From Syncephalastrum monosporum B8922 (lineage: Eukaryota; Mucoromycota; Mucoromycetes; Mucorales; Syncephalastraceae), in the NCBI GenBank assembly GCA_000697355.1, contig JNEN01000969.1, forward strand, positions 21,258-85,257: DNA of 64,000 bases, read 5' to 3'. The position numbers and the translations under genes are program-made. Within the stretch, counting starts at the first letter, position 1. Each line of letters opens with the position of its first letter. The notes under the pieces are model-generated. The model did not search any database, was not told the origin of the DNA, and was given only the letters and a program-made list of their open reading frames with translations. Below are positions 53,636-64,000 of the stretch, one piece after another.

Positions 53636-54497
53636 TTACAATTCGTATCCAAGCAAGACGAAACCGGGTTCTTGACCATAGATAGAAGGATTGACCATTT
53701 GGAAACCAAGATACATATACGCCCGAAGGAGGTTTTTGTCTACACAAACAAACAAATATATATGAGACATGCTTCGAATACGCATGAAAGATGAACCTAC
53801 ATTCAGTATCCAAGTTGCGGCGGTCGATCACGACGACGAGGTTTTCACAGCCAGTCTTTTCCTCTGCGAGCTCAAGGAGATGAGTGATGCAGGATTGGAA
53901 ACAGGCGTCTTGGAGGATCACCGGTGCGCTCAGAAACACCGTGGCGTCGCTGATGAAGGCTTGGCAAGGAGAGGCGAGGGCCGGCGTGGAAATGACCATG
54001 AGCTCCTCGATTTCGACCGAGCCAAAGACTTGCGACACCCAATCATGGTTACGCGCTAATGACAAAAACATATCATGAGTTTCTTAGTTCGTCCAAGTGC
54101 AATGAACGATCGGATTCTCACCCTTGTCACGTTTAGAAAATGTCACGATATCCTGGTGTTGGCGATTGTACTCGTGGGCGATACTAAACGATGACGCATT
54201 CTTCGTATTTTGTGTGGAAGAGACGGGCTGAGCGGGCGGCTGCAGAACTTGCAGCTGGATGGCAAGTTCCTTTTTGGCGGGACTTGCTATAATCATGGAT
54301 TGCTTGTACTGATTTGACTACTACTACTATTATTACTACTACTAAAAGCGAAATTGCCTTCCTTGGTGGCCTTGGAGAATATGGTGCTTGAACCGTAAAG
54401 GAAAATCACGACGTTCTTGTCCAGTTCTGCTACTTTTTTTCCGGGTGGGCGTTTCACCTGAAAATCATTCCATGTTGTCAATCTTCCAGTTGTTCAT
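53636..54497 (-). CDS. OAZ1: ornithine decarboxylase antizyme, probable programmed +1 frameshift
   Basis: Antizyme binds ornithine decarboxylase, targets it for degradation and limits polyamine uptake. Four exons on the minus strand (54497-54343, 54286-54122, 54055-53801, 53739-53636). The main ORF2 (215 aa) carries the antizyme core: WVSQVFGSVEIEELMV, then FLSAPVILQDACFQSCITHL, LLELAEE, NLVVVIDRRNLDTEY, LLRAYMYLGFQMVNP and a C-terminus GFVLLGYEL. ORF2 has no in-frame ATG near its beginning. The first ATG of the leader (54497) opens a ten-codon ORF1 ending in TGA at 54467-54465. Skipping one base there enters ORF2 exactly, starting Asp-Phe-Gln, comparable with the Asp that follows the shift in animal antizymes. 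Total about 225 aa matches known antizymes. The identity of the protein is firm. ORF1 and the shift codon (GAA) are inferred. The alternative is splicing from 54528 to 54458, but no ATG is then available in the preceding 400 bases. Confidence 0.82.
54464..54470 (-). promoter_or_regulatory. candidate +1 ribosomal frameshift site (GAA-UGA-U)
   Basis: On the minus strand the last ORF1 codon is GAA, followed by UGA and U. Reading GAA then GAU moves from ORF1 into the antizyme ORF2. The UGA-U context is the classical antizyme one; GAA as the P-site codon is not one of the shift codons I know (such as UCC or UUU). Confidence 0.5.
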
Positions 54498-54640
54498 TGG
54501 GATGGATGTGGTTTAGTTTATGATGTCTACCTGTGGAACGCCCTCAAATCGATATGGGTAGGGGGGGAAGGGAAAAAAGAAGGAAGAGGAAATTGAAGAT
54601 GAGAGAATAAAACACTGAGACGAGTGTCTTTGTTCAGCTG
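54498..54640 (-). promoter_or_regulatory. pyrimidine-rich 5' leader of antizyme
   Basis: On the minus strand this is a continuous CT-rich tract (about 54557-54610) containing no ATG, ending 50-60 bases before the first ATG. It matches the leader style of other genes in the window and supports 54497 as the initiation codon. Confidence 0.5.
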
Positions 54641-57600
54641 CACGTTCGAATGGGGTTGTGTGGTTGTGAGGTAGTCGAAAAGAGATGCCTAATTGAACGG
54701 AAAAGCGATCCTCAATGGGGCAAGCAGAGTGAGAAAGAGAAAAAAAGCACAAACGGGCGGGGGGGTTTTTTCAGAAAGAAAAATCTGAGCTGGCTGATTG
54801 AAAGTGACCAATCACAACACGTTTGATAAGGACGCAGAAAATTGGGTCCGCCCTGCCGCCCGCGTGAGAAGCCTTGCAAGATACCCTTCTGTTTCAGGAT
54901 TGCATTCTTGTTATTCTGCGTCTGCGGCTGTCATGCTGCGTAGGCCTGAACCTTGAGAAAGCGCATGCGTTGGCAAAAAAAAAACTGTATACGCAGGCCA
55001 TCGAGAATTGTCAGCTGACCGTATTTTGCCACCCCTAATTTACTGGCGGGGGAAGGTCGATCCATTTGCATTATTGCCTCAACTGATAGATGTTTCAATC
55101 CTGTTAAATAGCTCGTCTCACAATGAGAGTAATAGCGATACTGTTCATCGGTCTACAGCTTCTAAAGAATGAGGGATGGTAGAAGGGATACAGCCGCGCA
55201 TCCATAAAGAGATGAATTGGACATCAGCAATTCATCGTGTCACCTTTCTGCTTATTTCTATCCTGACCATGTAAAAAACACTTGCGCTATTTCCTTGAAA
55301 ACATCTTTCGATGTAAAGGAAGCATCAAAGACCTTGGCGCAAGCTTAGTCGAGTCTGGCAGTAAATTATATCTTCCATCTAAGGAGCTCGCCATATATGC
55401 TATGTTGCTGAAGATGATAAAAAACACTCATAAGTGACATCGCTTTATCTAACGCGCAGGCCGTCGTTGAAGACGAATGTCAACGTAGGCTGGCTCGTCT
55501 AGACGACTGTCCTCCCGGTGTGAGATTCAGGATTATAGATTTGGGACATATTTTACTTTGCAAAAGCTTTATTGCTCATACAGCGCCCTGTAGCAGAAGA
55601 ACTTCTGCTGCTGTTCCCTATGGATTGCAGCTTCTTGAAGAAACCACTGCAAAGGATCCGAATAAAGTGGACAACTTAAATCACGCAGAAACACGATACA
55701 CTGCCCACTGCGATGTCTGAGGCCGTCAAAGATCACAATATGACGTACTTAACACACGTCTGTCAGGGGTCGTTGCACAACCTCAACGTTTTGTGTCCGT
55801 ATAGCCGTTGAGCGGCGGACCTCTTACCGGATACGCCTCGAGTAGGCTCTCCTGACAACGCGCAGTGGATTCAGGAAGGGCAAGCGACAACAGGTAAAGA
55901 TACTGAAGACGAAGACAAAGCATCCTAATATACTGCACAGAATGACGGATATTTCCTTGTGAAGTCATCTTGGCTCCTCAGACATCAAGGAATACAGCCG
56001 CCCTTGGAATATCATGCATGCAAGAAGCGATTATATACCTACCAGAAGTGCTGGGGCGCAAGTAACCACAATGTCAACTAGATAATACTATGGTGTCTGA
56101 CAAGCATGCGATCGCGCAAGAAGCCATTATATAACTTGTATCGCAGTCATATTCCCGCGTTTCATTCTATTTTAACCCATAGATTTTCGTTGTTCCCTAG
56201 CAATAGAAGAAGGTGTTTGGTCTCTAAACTTACCCTTCTTTCAAAAGGAAAGATCCTACGCTCAGCACTCAACACCGCAGCTAATATATAATACGACAAG
56301 ATAGACAAGGTAGTCTGGGTAATGGAGCAAAGCTGATATATGGCAAGATAATCTGATGATATGCAGTCAACAAATACACTGAGTACCTATACAAGGAATA
56401 CAGAGACGAGTGGAAAAAGGAAGGAACGGATCGCAGTGAAATATAGCCACTACAGTAGGAGAGACTATTCGCCCACGAACGGCACGGAGGCTGACAATGT
56501 CACTCTTTGATCGTGACACTATCTCACCTTTTGTCAGCCAGCCACAAAGAACGTCTGGCCCAAGGGCTTCTTGCACATCCTCTAAATAAAACGTAGTTAG
56601 GTACGTGGAAAGGTTTAGCTACACCTACGTTATAGATGATGCAGTGCACTTTTTCCACGTCGGGGCATGCAGGTCTACATAGGCAGTCAGCCATCATGGT
56701 ACGTGCAGAGTTTGAGCAATGTCTACCGAATATTCACTTTTTTCGAACATCCAACCGTGTAGCCGTATGGCGGCGGCCTTCGGCGCAGTTTTCTGCGCGG
56801 CTCATCGAGGATCCGAGTGAGCGCGAGAGGTTTTAAGGGTCTAAGGGGACCGACATGGGTATATATCTGGCGACCGGACGGCGAATCCTCAATGAAGCCA
56901 TCAAGAGGACAGTCGACGGGAACAACGCGGTGCGGATGGTGATTTACGATCTCGTTTGAAAGTGATATCTCTATGAAGCGGGATCAAAGGAGGTAGGTCG
57001 AGGAATTTTTTTTTTTTTAAAAAAAAACAGCTTACCGTACGTCTTGGCCACTTCAGGTTTAGACAAACGAAAAAATCACCGCATTTCATCTTGTCCAAAG
57101 CTGAAGCTTCGATTAACTGACACTTGGCCTGCGATCACGCAGATGCGTGAGCACGGGTGGACATGGACACGCGCATGGCATCTTTTTCGGCGGTCCGCCA
57201 CTTCACTTCTTCCTTCCTCCTGGTGTTCTGATTGTACTTTTGGCCCGGGTCTTTGTTGCTTGACTGCGCCGGTGCTGTTTTTCTTCTGGGGCCGTCGAGT
57301 TTCGACATGAGTGATGCTGTTGCAGCACTTGGCGAGAAGTGTGTTTCTTCGCAGAACTGGGTGGCAATTCGCTTTAGAAAAGGACAAATGAATAAAAGAA
57401 AGGTGAAACCTAGAAAAGTGGCTTCGTGCACCCATTTATGTTGCACTTTTGGCATATGGGAATATATCTGCTGGTCAGGTGGAAATGTTGACATGACGTG
57501 ATTGATGGAGGACATGTTTATTGCTCTACAGACTGTAGGATGGGATACGCAAGCACTAGAAATGTTGACCTGACAACTCTATAGGGCCGCAAAAGTTAGA

Positions 57601-58178
57601 GCCAAGTGAGAGCTATCGGACGGAGCTCTCGGCTACCTGACTCTCTATTAAGCACTGTCTACGATTTACCCTCAGCTGAAGGCTTCTCTCTATCGAAGTA
57701 CACGTTTGCTGCTGTGACCGACTTCACGGAGGGTGAGCGGGCTAAACGCGTATTGGAGTGGCATCCTTCGTGCATCCTTCATGTGACGGACTAAGTTCAT
57801 GGCCATCGCAGAATAAGAGCTACATATGATTGTAGTAAGGAAGAGCAACAACCCTCGCAGATAGATCCACATATCAGGAACTTCATTTACGTATCGGCAC
57901 GTATGTGTATCCCGCTTTCGATTGGCCAAACGCGCGTGAAGATGAGCGGGAATTGAACCGGCTGAGGCGAGGTCTCCAAGGCGAATTGGCCAGACGTGGC
58001 TCTCTTTTACACTTTATGCATAATGAGTGAAGGCCTCTTGGCAAAGCATGCCCACTTGAACGCAGGTATTATACCTTGGAGGCCACAGGACACATGGGAT
58101 GGCTACCGACAATTATTCCACTCTGTGCGCATTCCATCTTGAGTTGTCGCTCACCCTTCCATCAACTTAACAGGCTCC
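54641..58178. other. 3.5-kb region with unidentified, partly decayed frames
   Basis: No intact gene identified. Candidate fragments are: + strand 55460-55719; minus strand 57060-56367, with plausible splice signals (TACG/GTAAGC at about 57033) but no recognisable domain and in-frame stops; and + strand about 57600-58140, including PAFDWPNAREDERELNRL, which is open for about 45 codons but flanked by stops. Poly-T/A at 57005-57025. Confidence 0.35.
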
Positions 58179-60572
58179 ATGCCACAGTCTGTGGAGGATC
58201 TATCCCAAAAGTATCAAAAACTGTTTGATCAGCATTCAAAGTATGGACTTTAGTCTGCAAGATGGCACATTCTCACCCTTGAGCTTTAGACTCAAAGCAC
58301 AGCATATCATGTTGAGAAAGGACGCTATTAAAGTATGGCCTATAACAACACTGCGTCTCTTCCGCCCTGACCCTTTGTCGTGTAGAAAGATACGCGAAAT
58401 GCGACACTCCAGGAAAATGTCAAGGAAAGAGAAAAAGAACTGCGCAAAGTATGTACGCAAGTCCTCGTCAAGCACTTTATATATTCACGCACTGTAATTA
58501 GCTTCAAGAGCAGTTGGACCTGCTCGCATTCCACAACGAACGTCTGACCAAACGCATCGAAGCCGTTCAGGACAGTGACCAGGTAGGTTTGGTCAATGCG
58601 CGTACGACATGGCAGACGACTCAATCGGTCTACCAGAAAGGTTCCCATTTCTCCATCCTAGGTGGTGCCGTCAAAAAAGAACTCGAGAAAAGCACACAGG
58701 CCCTCGACGCCGCTAACCTCGACTTGTCAAAAAAGATCGAGGAAAATGGTTAGTGAAAAGGATACATACTGGCATGGTGATGAACGCGCAGAACTGTGTA
58801 GAGCGACTGCATGAAGAGCTATCCGAAGTCAACCATATCTACACGGACCACGTCAAAGGTCTGCATAACCAAATCGCTGACCTGGAGAAACGTGTCGAGG
58901 AATTGCAAGTAGAGATCTCTACCTCGCAAAAGGACAGGCGCGACCAGACGATGGCCCTGAAACAGGAGAAAGCCGATCTTCAGGCACAGCTGGAGCAACT
59001 CAAGCGGGAATACTCCGAGTACGCGTCACCAGACAAGCATCAAGTGCTTGATACTCATGCGTATCCTTAGGAAATCACAGCTGTTGAATGAGAATGAAAA
59101 TCACCTCAAGGAAAGCGATATCAACCTGCGATCCGAACTGGACAGCTTGCGTGCCATCCTGCTAGCTAAGGTTGGTGATGTCGAAGGACGTGAGCAAGAA
59201 GAGACAGTAAGTCGTGATGCGTTCTTAGACTGAGTTCTCACACCCAGCTAGCCACGTATCTCGGAAATTGTGCCTGCATGCGAAGCATTGGAGATGCTTG
59301 AAAACCAGGCCAAGGACTATATTTATGCACTTCGTGAACAGGTAAAGTCTGTAAATGTCATGGACCCAGGGTCTCATCCAAAAATCAGACTACCCTCAAA
59401 GGTCTGCCTTACGAGATCGCCGCTAAACTCAAGGTCGCGGCTGATACGTGGTCAGAAGAAACTAAAAAGCTGGCCCAAGAGCTTGAAGATACCAAAGGTA
59501 ACGATACCCCAGGACGTAGTATGGCGTACTCATAGGAATCCCCAAGAGCATATCCAATTGCTCCAGAAAGAAAAAGATCAGCTCGCGTCTGACCTGCAAG
59601 ACCAAAAAGGCGAAAAAGACAAGCTTAGGGCAGAACATGCGACTCAAGTGGCCGCGCTCGAGGCCCAGCTGACCGAAATTCAAGGCAAACTCGCACAGCA
59701 AAAGGAGTTTGAGCGGATCGAACAGCTCGAGAAGGCGAACAACGACCTGGAGAAAGCCAATGGACAGCTGGAGAAGGCCAATCGCGACTTAGAGGCAGAG
59801 ATTGAGAAGAAGGAAAAGGAGCTGCAGGCGACTCGCGCTGAGATGGCTGAGGCGGCGGCGGCGGCGGCGGCGGCGGTGGCAGCACCCAAGAAGCAACCCA
59901 AGCGAGAGAGCAAAGATGCGGAGACGGTAACAGAAGTGCCGTATCCTGATTTGAGTACGATGCCAAATGGCCACATTAAAAAACCAGAAGAGGAGGAAGA
60001 AGAAGAAGATGAGGACGATGATGAGGTGTTTGTGTACCGTGGCGCGGACGCACCCGAAACCGTCAAAGAGTCAACACCGGAGGAAGATTCCAAAGACCAG
60101 TCGCCACCAGTGGAGGAACAGCAACAGAAGCAAGAGGAGACAAAGACAGAAGAGGACAACGAAGATGAGGCCAGTCCAGACCAGACTATTATCGCCGATA
60201 TGCAAGCCAAGCAGGCTGCGCTCGAAGCACATTATGAGGCACAACTCGCTCAAATGACGGACAAGGTAAGAAAGAAGCGGGTAAGGGCGTTGGGTTCTTG
60301 CTAAAATTCTCTTCTTTGGCTAGCTCCAAGTGGCAGATAGCAAAGCTGTTCGTTTTGCCAAGATGGTGGATACCCTTAAAGACCGTCTGGCAGCCGAGGG
60401 CCAAAACACGCAGAAAGCCCTGAGCGAGACAGAGCGACTGCAGAAAGAGCTAGATCAAACCAAGGAGCTCTTGGCAAGTACCGAGCGAAACTATCAAGGC
60501 CAGTTGAATATGATGACCGAGTATATCACGAATCTGCAAGAAGCACAAGTCCAGCAGAACCAGCCGCGGTAA
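58179..60572 (+). CDS. PPP1R21: PPP1R21-like KLRAQ coiled-coil protein (FERRY complex subunit family)
   Basis: Eleven exons (58179-58240, 58290-58332, 58386-58448, 58502-58582, 58637-58748, 58802-59018, 59071-59206, 59252-59341, 59389-59497, 59547-60265, 60324-60572) give 626 aa. The N-terminal KLRAQ domain is clear (VEDLSQKYQKLFDQHSKLKA; EKELRKLQEQLDLLAFHNERL). A DLSKKIEENERLHEEL block and a long coiled coil follow, as in animal PPP1R21. An insertion holds a poly-Ala tract (about 59850-59885) and an acidic Glu/Asp region. The C-terminus has the ADSKAVRFAKMVDTL and YQGQLNMMTEYITNL blocks shared with PPP1R21. In animals it is a core subunit of FERRY, a Rab5 effector coupling mRNAs to early endosomes. 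Acceptors at 58801 and 59546 were chosen by phase. Confidence 0.82.
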
Positions 60573-60687
60573 AGATATATTAAAAAAAAGATGACGTCCA
60601 TGTAGTATATATAGATACCAAACCCCGCCCCTTCTCTATCCCCTGATATTATAAAGTGAGGAGCTTTTCTTTGTAAAGGCAAACGGT

Positions 60688-62300
60688 TTATTGTCTTGAC
60701 TTGGCCATCAACGCTTCAATATCGGCGACGGATTTTGGCACCAGCGTCATGTTGTCTATGCCGTTCTCGGTGATGCGCACTGTATCCTCGATACGAACGC
60801 CGCCCGTGACCTTGTATCGGTCTACGACGTCCCAATCCACGCACGCGTTGAATCTTTCATCCTTGGCCCAGGACGCGAGGCTGACGTCGTTAAAGTACAG
60901 CCCAGGCTCGACGGTGAGAACCATGTCTTTTTCGAGGGGTCGTGAAATGTCAAAGGACTTGGCACCATGGAGGGAAAGAATACCGGCTGACTGTCTATAC
61001 ACAAAATATGGCCATGAGCGATATGAAATGTTGCACTTTTTGATAAGGCATACCCTCCTACGTCGTGGACATCCAAGCCAACGGAATGGCCCGTACCTAT
61101 CTCACTCATAAGTATAGGATACGACATACTATCGATATTGGTACCATGGAAGTAAAAGGCGCGTGTCAAGAGTAACGCATCGGAAACATTTGTCTTCTTG
61201 AATATGCCGATGCGGATGAGTTCCTGGGTCAGGATACGGACACCGAGCCAGTGCATATCTGACCACAGCACACCCGGTTTGAGCCGAGACAAGATGGTCT
61301 AGCCGTTGCGTTACTTTGATAGGTGACCTTCATGTGGAAGCCTACCTCTTGAACTTTGAGGACAATGGTGTAGACCGTCCTGGCCTCGGGAGAAAAGACG
61401 CCTGTGGCCGGAAAAGTGCGGGTGATATCGCTGCCATAGCATCTGTACTCTCCCCCAGCGTCGACGAGGATGAGGGCATGGCGGTTATCGGGGATGGGCT
61501 GATCATTTTTGGTATAGTGGAGGGTGGCCGCGCGTGGGCCGGACGCAACAATGGGCAGATACGACTGCCATTTCAAACCATTTTGGGCACACACCCATCG
61601 AAACCGTGCCTCGAGCTCCCACTCGTAGAGCTTAGGCCGCGCATGCTGCATGAGGGCCACATGGGCATGCGACGACATGTGCACAGCGCGGCGAATCAAC
61701 TGAATCTCGTGGGGGAACTTGAGCAGGCGGGCCTCGTGGAGAGCCAAAGGCAGAGCCGAGACGTCCCAGGCAGCGTCGGGCGCCAGTCCCTTGAGGGCAG
61801 AAGTATCGGTGATATCGAGCACAAAGATGACGTCGGGCTGGATGGCGCCGAGCAGCTGAGGGAGGTCGGCTTCGCGCACGATGGTATCCACGTCGTATTG
61901 TTCCAGCAAGGCGGCGGGTGTGTCGCTTGGCCCCTTCCATAGTTTTTCGTAGTCGGGCACTGTCGGCGGCACCAAGTGGACGGTCTCTGTCTGAAGATCA
62001 ATGACGACATGGAATCCTGCCTCTTCTACGCCTGCCGCCATCATGATCATATATCATATATCATGTATCGTATATCGTATATCGTGTGAGGAGTCTGCGT
62101 GTGAATTCCAAGACAACAACCAGCACAGTACCTGTGAGATAAAAGAAGTTGCTCTCCTGGCGAAAGTCGAGCTCGACGTCTGTATCGTCCCTCAAGCACT
62201 GGATGCCGCCCCGGTGATAAATAATGGCCGATACGTCCGGGTCGAGCTGGAGGAGCCGTTTCACGCGCAGACAATGCTGCTTCGTAGGGATTTTTTTCAT
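60688..62300 (-). CDS. PEPD: Xaa-Pro dipeptidase (prolidase)
   Basis: Four exons (62300-62132, 62031-61346, 61298-61054, 60994-60688) give 468 aa. It cleaves dipeptides with C-terminal proline using two metal ions. All five ligands are visible in the pita-bread domain: Asp in ILVDAGGEYRCYGSDITRTFP (two), His in GTGHSVGLDVHDVGG, Glu in LTVEPGLYF and Glu in VRIEDTVRIT. The N-terminal aminopeptidase P-like domain (IIYHRGGIQC; FRQESNFFYLTG) is present. No targeting signal; probably cytosolic. Start at 62300. The closely spaced divergent gene is RNase H1. Confidence 0.95.
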
Positions 62301-62535
62301 GCGGCGAGGAAGAGATGAAAAAAGAGGAGAGAAAACTCAACTCCCGACGGCCTGTGTTCGCTGTCCAGTTGGTCGGGCACTTTCCCAAAAAAGCAGCATT
62401 TCTTGTACATATTACACATACTGTGTACACGCTCTCTTGTTTTTGTTTATCAAAGCAGCCAATCTTGTGAGCGCCTTTCTCTCTTTCTCCTTTTCTTTGG
62501 TCAATCTGCTTTCGATCCGAGCCATTGCGGCCCAC
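62301..62535. promoter_or_regulatory. short bidirectional promoter PEPD / RNH1
   Basis: Only 235 bp separate the two divergent start codons. The right half is CT-rich (62480-62505) as a leader for RNase H1. Shared regulation is possible but not shown. Confidence 0.5.
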
Positions 62536-63285
62536 ATGCCGAAAGCATCCAGGTTTTACTACGCCGTCAAGCGTGGCCGTACGCCAGGCGTCTACAACTC
62601 ATGGCCCGAATGCCAGAGCCAGGTCAACGGATTCGGTAATCCCGTCTTTCGCAAGTTCGAAACATACCAAGAAGCAGCCGACTTTGTTGGAGGCAAAGGC
62701 CGAGCCAAGGCATCCGCAACCGCTCAGGCGGCGGGCGGGCGCATGAGCAACCACACCGCGACCCGCACCACGACAATCACGACGAAAACGACCACCGCAG
62801 CCACAGCCACAGCCGCGACAACGCCCACGCCCCGTGCTGAACACGTCGTCTACACGGACGGAGCTGCGACCGGCAACGGCCGCGACGGAGCGCGTGCTGG
62901 CTACGGCGTCTACTGGGGCGATGACGATCCACGCAATGTCAGCCAGCCCTTGATGGGCAGCCGTCAGACCAACCAGCGCGCCGAGCTGCAGGCAATCATC
63001 AGCGCCCTCGGCCAGACGCAATCGATGCCGGGTGCCCTGGAGATTCGGACCGATTCGAGCTACTCGATCAAGTGCATCACCGAGTGGAGCCTTGGCTGGG
63101 CCAAGAATGGCTGGAGAAACTCAAAGAAGCAGCCTGTCGAGAATCAGGATCTGATCAAGGAAGCCATTGCCCTCAAACAGAGCCGGGCTGGTCCCACCAT
63201 CTTCACTCACGTCCGAGGCCACGCTGGCGAGTACGGCAATGAAATGGCCGATCGCTTGGCTGTTGCTGGCGCGCGTCTCCTTTAA
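62536..63285 (+). CDS. RNH1: ribonuclease H1 with hybrid-binding domain
   Basis: Single exon, 249 aa. Degrades the RNA strand of RNA-DNA hybrids. The N-terminal hybrid-binding domain (FYYAVKRGRTPGVYNSWPEC) covers about residues 5-50. A Thr/Ala-rich linker of about 40 residues follows. The catalytic domain has the DEDD set: YTDGAATGNG (Asp), NQRAELQAI (Glu), IRTDSSYSI (Asp) and HVRGHAGEYGNEMADRLA (His and final Asp). It shows no obvious mitochondrial presequence from the chosen ATG at 62536. The frame is open upstream but overlaps the prolidase start. Confidence 0.96.
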   Translation: MPKASRFYYAVKRGRTPGVYNSWPECQSQVNGFGNPVFRKFETYQEAADFVGGKGRAKASATAQAAGGRMSNHTATRTTTITTKTTTAATATAATTPTPRAEHVVYTDGAATGNGRDGARAGYGVYWGDDDPRNVSQPLMGSRQTNQRAELQAIISALGQTQSMPGALEIRTDSSYSIKCITEWSLGWAKNGWRNSKKQPVENQDLIKEAIALKQSRAGPTIFTHVRGHAGEYGNEMADRLAVAGARLL

Positions 63286-63647
63286 GCGCTCCCCCTTCGT
63301 ACTCTACTTTCATTCATATACTTGTATAATAGCACCTGGCATTTTTTTTCTTTTTTCTTTTCTCTGTTCACCTGATTCGTACCTGATTTTGTGTCATTCT
63401 TCAACCAATTTTATAATTTTTTCGTTACAATAAAATATAAAAAATAGCATAAACCATGAGTGGGCGGTGTGTCCTTAACTTTGTGTCACTGCATCCCGAG
63501 CGAAAAAAATAAAAAAAAGCCTTCCCCTTTTGCACAAATTCAGCCATTTCCACTTTTTTTTTCCTCGTCTTGCTTTTTTCTTTCCTCTTCTCTCCCTTAC
63601 TTCTTTCGCCCGTCTCTCTATTTCATTGAGCCCAATTCGCTGACGGG
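63286..63647. other. spacer before the GT2 gene
   Basis: 3' flank of RNase H1 (AATAAA-like signal at 63430-63435) followed by a long CT-rich leader (63542-63625) of the next gene. No gene seen. Confidence 0.6.
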
Positions 63648-64000
63648 ATGCTTTACCTCACCAATGACCTGGGTATGCTCCCGTTCTTCCTCCCTTTGGG
63701 AGTGATTGGCTTTTATCGGTACCTGTGGTACTTTATCCGCGTCATTGCATGGCTCGTCTACAAGCCGCGTCGCCCCAAAGCCAACCCAACCTATCGACCC
63801 GAGGAGGATGTGACGATTATCGTGCCCACGATTGATGCCGGTGAAGAGTTTAAGATCGCCGCTCGCAGCTGGCTGGCCTGCAAACCCAAAGAGATCATTA
63901 TTATTACCGAGACCAACATGCGCGGTCCGCTCCAGGAACTTGCCGATGAAGTCGATCCAGAGCGCATCCGGGTGCGCACTGTCCCGAAAGCCAACAAGCG
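63648..64000 (+). CDS. GT2-family polysaccharide synthase (hyaluronan-synthase/Cps1-like), 5' part
   Basis: The frame runs off the right edge after about 117 codons. A hydrophobic N-terminal membrane segment (MLPFFLPLGVIGFYRYLWYF and following) leads into the start of a family 2 glycosyltransferase domain: DVTIIVPTIDAG, then WLACKPKEIIIITE. This order is typical of fungal Cps1/hyaluronan-synthase-like processive enzymes in the plasma membrane. The DxD and QxxRW motifs would lie beyond the window, so activity cannot be judged. The start ATG follows a CT-rich leader. Confidence 0.75.
   Translation, partial: MLYLTNDLGMLPFFLPLGVIGFYRYLWYFIRVIAWLVYKPRRPKANPTYRPEEDVTIIVPTIDAGEEFKIAARSWLACKPKEIIIITETNMRGPLQELADEVDPERIRVRTVPKANK

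Noticed and set aside
57935..58005. tRNA-like B-box (GGTTCAATTCCCGC on the minus strand)
   Set aside because: The T-arm has a mismatch, and no matching A-box or pairing 5' acceptor strand lies 70-85 nt upstream. The same bases read as a + strand coding-like fragment.
61316..61942. 208-codon + strand frame
   Set aside because: Antisense shadow of the prolidase second exon, whose conserved catalytic residues are on the minus strand.

Overview
The window is nuclear DNA of a filamentous fungus, most likely a Mucoromycota/Mucorales-type early-diverging fungus. The evidence is dense protein-coding genes on both strands, many short introns (mostly about 50-90 nt, with strong GTANGT donors), pyrimidine-rich leaders before many ATGs, long polyglutamine and other low-complexity runs, and homologues that many ascomycete yeasts lack (a PPP1R21/KLRAQ protein, an Atos/FAM214 protein, DDX42, an Arf-like GTPase with a long tail). 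Gene models below were spliced by hand from reading-frame continuity and splice signals. No transcript or database evidence was available.

Layout. 1.6-3.8 kb: membrane-anchored ubiquitin protease (+). 4.0-5.1 kb: peroxisomal MaoC/hydratase-2 enzyme ending in SKL (+). 5.3-7.0 kb: stand-alone CNH-domain protein (-). 7.4-9.0 kb: DUF4743-type Nudix hydrolase (-). 12.2-14.9 kb: DDX42 DEAD-box helicase (-). 17.5-18.3 kb: frameshifted relic of a cellular RNA-dependent RNA polymerase. 19.9-21.3 kb: Arf-like GTPase with a novel tail (+). 21.5-23.3 kb: Atos-family protein (+). 23.6-26.8 kb: SEC24 (+). 27.8-32.6 kb: URB2 (-). 34.0-35.3 kb: spermidine synthase (+). 36.7-38.3 kb: SLC35F-type transporter (-). 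39.2-40.2 kb: TATA-binding protein (-). 41.5-44.1 kb: SAP-domain, glutamine-rich protein (-). 45.4-46.4 kb: uracil phosphoribosyltransferase (+). 46.5-49.1 kb: EDC3 (-). 49.7-51.2 kb: SCP2-type thiolase ending in AKL (+). 53.6-54.5 kb: ornithine decarboxylase antizyme (-). 58.2-60.6 kb: PPP1R21-like coiled coil (+). 60.7-62.3 kb: prolidase (-). 62.5-63.3 kb: ribonuclease H1 (+). 63.6 kb to the right edge: start of a GT2 polysaccharide synthase (+).

The genes are mostly unrelated housekeeping functions. Two loose functional links exist: spermidine synthase and antizyme (polyamines), and the MaoC enzyme and SCP2 thiolase (peroxisomal lipid metabolism). Between them lie AT-rich stretches of 1-3 kb with decayed coding fragments, notably at 15-19.8 kb, 51.3-53.6 kb and 54.6-58.1 kb.

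Most noteworthy: the antizyme gene appears to need a +1 ribosomal frameshift after an unusually short ten-codon first ORF, at an unexpected GAA-UGA site. Three introns read best as GC-AG introns. An RdRP relic survives with an intact intron, and the Arf-like GTPase has lost the catalytic glutamine.
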